In this document: in pieces, positions 60,359 to 62,656 of the stretch
Layout of the letters: each line of letters begins with the position of its first letter
How positions within the stretch are numbered: the first letter of the stretch is position 1
From: Pseudoduganella buxea
GTDB taxonomy: Bacteria; Pseudomonadota; Gammaproteobacteria; Burkholderiales; Burkholderiaceae_D
Reading direction: 5' to 3'
NCBI RefSeq assembly: GCF_009720835.1
Contig: NZ_WNKZ01000027.1
Coordinates: 1 to 62,656, forward strand
Length of the DNA stretch: 62,656 bases
Made by a program: the position numbers and the translations under genes
Notes under the pieces: model-generated
What the model was told of the DNA's origin: nothing
The model's database searches: none
Seen by the model: only the letters and a program-made list of their open reading frames with translations

Positions 60359-62266
60359 ATGAAAACACTGCGCCTGTCGCTGGACAGCACACGCGCGTTT
60401 GCCTGCACGCTCGCGGCAGTACTGCTGCTGGGCACCTGTCTCGTGCGCTACCAGCTGAGCGGCGACATCGCCGAATACTCGCTGATGACGATCGCCATCG
60501 CCAACCATGGCACGCCTGAAATCCGCGACACCGACATCGCCGAAGCGCTGCGCGTCGTGCCGGAAATGGGCTATGCCTATACGGACCTGGAAGAAGGCAT
60601 CGCCAAGGCCAAGGAAGTGCCCCGCCCCGGCTTCCATATGGATTTGCACGGCAATGTGCAGGCCATCCACTTCTTTGCGTATTCGGCACTGGCGGCCCTA
60701 CCCTACAAGGTGCTTGGCGCGCTCGGCATCGCGCCGATGAAATGCTACCAGTTCGTCAATGCGGCACTGCTGTTCGTGCTGGGCATGTCGCTGCGGCGCT
60801 TCTTCGGCAATGGCCACCATGCGCTGGGCGCGCTGGCCTTGTACGTCCTGTGCGGCGGGCTCGCTTATGCCAACTGGAGCAGCCCCGAGTCGGTCAGCGC
60901 GTCCGCGCTGCTGGCAGGCCTGTTGCTGTGCGCCAGCAGCGCCCCGCTGGCCGGCGGCGCCCTGATCGGGCTGGCCGCCACGCAGAACCCGACCATCGTC
61001 CTGGTGCTGGCGATGCTGCCCGTTATCGTGCTGTGCCGCCACTGGCGGCCCGGCATGGGCATGGCGGATGCGTGGAATCATGTCTGGCATGCGCCAGTCG
61101 TGGGCGGCCTGGCCGCAGGCACGGCGCTGTTCGCCACCAATCCCCTGTTCAACCTGTATGCGTTCGGCGTACCCAGCATCATCGCCGTCGGCTACACGCT
61201 GCCCGAGCTGGCAACATGGACGCGCTTCCACTCCGTGTTCCTGGACCTGAGCCAGGGCATGATCCTCGCCATTCCCGGTGTCGCCGCGCTCATCGCATGG
61301 CTGGCAATGGACCGGCGCGCCACGCGCGGGCGCATCCTGCTGCTGTGCGCCATCCTGGTCATCGTCGGCATGACCTTGCCAGCCATCATCGTCACCAACT
61401 GGAATTCCGGTGCATCCGGCGTGATGCGCTACTCGTTCTGGGGTGCGATGCCGCTGCTGTTCGTACTGCTGTGGCAGCTGCGCGAACAGCCGACGGTCAG
61501 CACGAAGCTGGTAGTGGCAATGCTGCTGGTGCAGGCGCTGGCCACGCTGCACATGGTCAGTTATCCCTATACCAAGTTCTCGCCGCTGGCGCGGCTGGTG
61601 ATGCGCACGGTACCGGCCTATTACAATCCGGACCCGGAAATCTTCTACGAGCGCACCTTGCAGAAGGAACTGAATGTGGGTACGGATGACATCTTGCAGT
61701 ACATCGACGACAACCAGGTGCGCAAGACCATGTACAACCTGAGCAACCAGCGCCTGGACGAACGCCTGTGCGGCGAAGGCCGCCTGCTGCGGGAAGACAA
61801 TTCGGTCACGGCGACGACGCAGAACTGGCGCTTCATCAATGGCCAGATCCTCTGCAAGAAAGTGCCCGGCTACCGCCAGATGCGTTTCAACGCGGCGCAG
61901 TTCGGGCCGGGCGGCGTCCTGGCCGACGGCTGGAGCCCGCCGCAATTCGGCGCATTGCAGTGGACGGGTACGTGGAGCGTGTCGCGCCTGTCGTCCATCC
62001 GCATTCCGCTGGAGGCGGGCATGCAGCCGCGTCGCCTGTTCATCACGGGCTTCTACCATGAGAAGGCGGAGCACGAGACCCGCGTGGTCGTCAACGGCAA
62101 GGATTATGGCTGGGTGAAACTCGACGAGCGCAAGCTGCCGTTCGAGATTCCGGCATCGACCGGCGCCATCACCGTGGAACTGGAGCACAAACCGTTCGCC
62201 CCGCCTGCCAGCGAGCCGGACCAGCGCAAATTCGGCCTGTTCCTGCAGACCATCGCGGTGCTGTAA
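60359..62266 (+). CDS. GT-C-like multi-pass membrane protein, copy 2
   Basis: A 635-residue paralogue of the preceding gene, with the same plan. Shared segments include SGDIAEYSLMTIAIANHGTP, YANWSSPESVSASALLAGLL, NLYAFGVPSIIAVGYTLPEL, DLSQGMILAIPG and NWNSGASGVMRYSFWGAMPLLF. Its C-terminal beta domain ends DQRKFGLFLQTIAVL. The two start 32 bp apart and probably arose by tandem duplication. Separate steps with the same lipid-linked donor would explain keeping both. A terminator follows. Confidence 0.75.
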   Translation: MKTLRLSLDSTRAFACTLAAVLLLGTCLVRYQLSGDIAEYSLMTIAIANHGTPEIRDTDIAEALRVVPEMGYAYTDLEEGIAKAKEVPRPGFHMDLHGNVQAIHFFAYSALAALPYKVLGALGIAPMKCYQFVNAALLFVLGMSLRRFFGNGHHALGALALYVLCGGLAYANWSSPESVSASALLAGLLLCASSAPLAGGALIGLAATQNPTIVLVLAMLPVIVLCRHWRPGMGMADAWNHVWHAPVVGGLAAGTALFATNPLFNLYAFGVPSIIAVGYTLPELATWTRFHSVFLDLSQGMILAIPGVAALIAWLAMDRRATRGRILLLCAILVIVGMTLPAIIVTNWNSGASGVMRYSFWGAMPLLFVLLWQLREQPTVSTKLVVAMLLVQALATLHMVSYPYTKFSPLARLVMRTVPAYYNPDPEIFYERTLQKELNVGTDDILQYIDDNQVRKTMYNLSNQRLDERLCGEGRLLREDNSVTATTQNWRFINGQILCKKVPGYRQMRFNAAQFGPGGVLADGWSPPQFGALQWTGTWSVSRLSSIRIPLEAGMQPRRLFITGFYHEKAEHETRVVVNGKDYGWVKLDERKLPFEIPASTGAITVELEHKPFAPPASEPDQRKFGLFLQTIAVL

Positions 62267-62314
62267 GGACGCCGCGGCGACGGGGCGCCAGCGCCCCTGC
62301 GCGAACGTGGCCTT

Positions 62315-62357
62315 AAAAAAAAGGCGCTGTCAGTGACAGCGCCTTTTCTTTTTCGAA
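62315..62357. terminator. Bidirectional terminator between the glycan cluster and the helicase gene
   Basis: A long stem, AAAAGGCGCTGTCA/TGACAGCGCCTTTT, lies between convergent genes, with A runs on the left and TTTTCTTTTT on the right. It ends the plus-strand cluster and the minus-strand helicase gene. Confidence 0.9.
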
Positions 62358-62393
62358 GGACCACCCTTTGCCGGATCGTCCTTCCGGTCAGGC

Positions 62394-62656
62394 TCAATTC
62401 TTCGGCAGCCCGCCCAGCAGCGCGGCGATTTTCTGTTTCGGCTTGGCCGGCGTCGTCGACGACGACGTCGCGGCCGGGGCCGTGCTGGCGGCGCGGGTCG
62501 GCTCGTACGGTTTCAGGAACCACGGATCGACCTTGTCGCGGCGCGGCACGCCGGGGCGGCCGTAGCGTTCCCGCTCGCCACTGCGCTCCGGTGGACGCTC
62601 GCTGCGCGGGCCCCGTTCCGTGCTGGCGGCGCGGTCGCCGCCGAAGCTGCGCTCGC
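62394..62656 (-). CDS. C-terminal tail of a DEAD-box RNA helicase (RhlE-like), partial
   Basis: The last 86 or so codons of a gene that starts outside the window. The tail is Arg/Glu/Gly-rich, followed by DKVDPWFLKPYEPTRAAS, an Ala/Thr/Ser linker, and the end KPKQKIAALLGGLPKN. This matches my memory of RhlE-type helicase tails in Oxalobacteraceae (DPWFxKPYEP and AALLGGLP). No helicase motif is inside the window, so the call depends on this tail alone. Confidence 0.6.
   Translation of the reverse strand, partial: ERSFGGDRAASTERGPRSERPPERSGERERYGRPGVPRRDKVDPWFLKPYEPTRAASTAPAATSSSTTPAKPKQKIAALLGGLPKN

Overview
The window reads as chromosome of a high-GC betaproteobacterium of the Oxalobacteraceae, most like Massilia and its relatives. 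This is inferred from the purD-hemF-nadD-rsfS-rlmH-maf-rng gene order, a PEP-CTERM protein, a Crp-type regulator paired with a class III cyclase, and small lineage-type proteins. No database search was possible, so family names rest on recognised motifs. Both edges cut genes: a VgrG on the left and the tail of an RNA helicase on the right.

Layout. From 1 to 8.4 kb lie vgrG, tRNA-Thr(CGT), fbp, pepN, a lipoprotein and a short operon (EamA transporter, mgsA, quinone oxidoreductase, 46-residue membrane protein). From 9.6 to 18.7 kb lie an RTX/DUF4214 protein, yebC and the housekeeping cluster purD to rng, with a phosphatase-like protein, a porin remnant and a YqaE-type protein. From 18.8 to 28.7 kb lie a PEP-CTERM protein, a diguanylate cyclase, LPS genes (waaF, O-antigen ligase, a GT2) and an MBOAT acyltransferase pair. 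dnaE and trhO fill 28.8 to 33.5 kb.

The most interesting part is 33.5 to 48.8 kb. A type I secretion system (PrtD-like ATPase, HlyD adaptor, TolC) lies beside two cysteine-free, Thr/Ala/Val-rich, RTX/DUF4214 proteins that look like S-layer or adhesin subunits. A FecR-domain protein is divergent from a CHASE2 class III adenylate cyclase, a TPR/beta-barrel protein, a VanZ-like protein and a Crp-family regulator. Near-perfect TGTGA-N6-TCACA sites stand before the secretion operon, the larger surface protein and the FecR gene. Each is 27 to 30 nt from a -10-like hexamer, as in class II CRP promoters. The regulator keeps the SRETVxR recognition helix and the cAMP-pocket residues. The sequence therefore suggests a locally encoded cAMP circuit controlling a secreted surface layer.

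From 48.9 to 62.3 kb runs a glycan cluster in one direction: Wzm/Wzt-type ABC export, a DUF4214-FkbM fusion, a coiled-coil FkbM protein, a 1046-residue double glycosyltransferase, a HAD-UbiA fusion, an SMR-like carrier and two paralogous GT-C-like membrane proteins. Together the two blocks resemble the Caulobacter plan, in which a T1SS-exported S-layer protein is anchored to O-polysaccharide. That functional link is inference.
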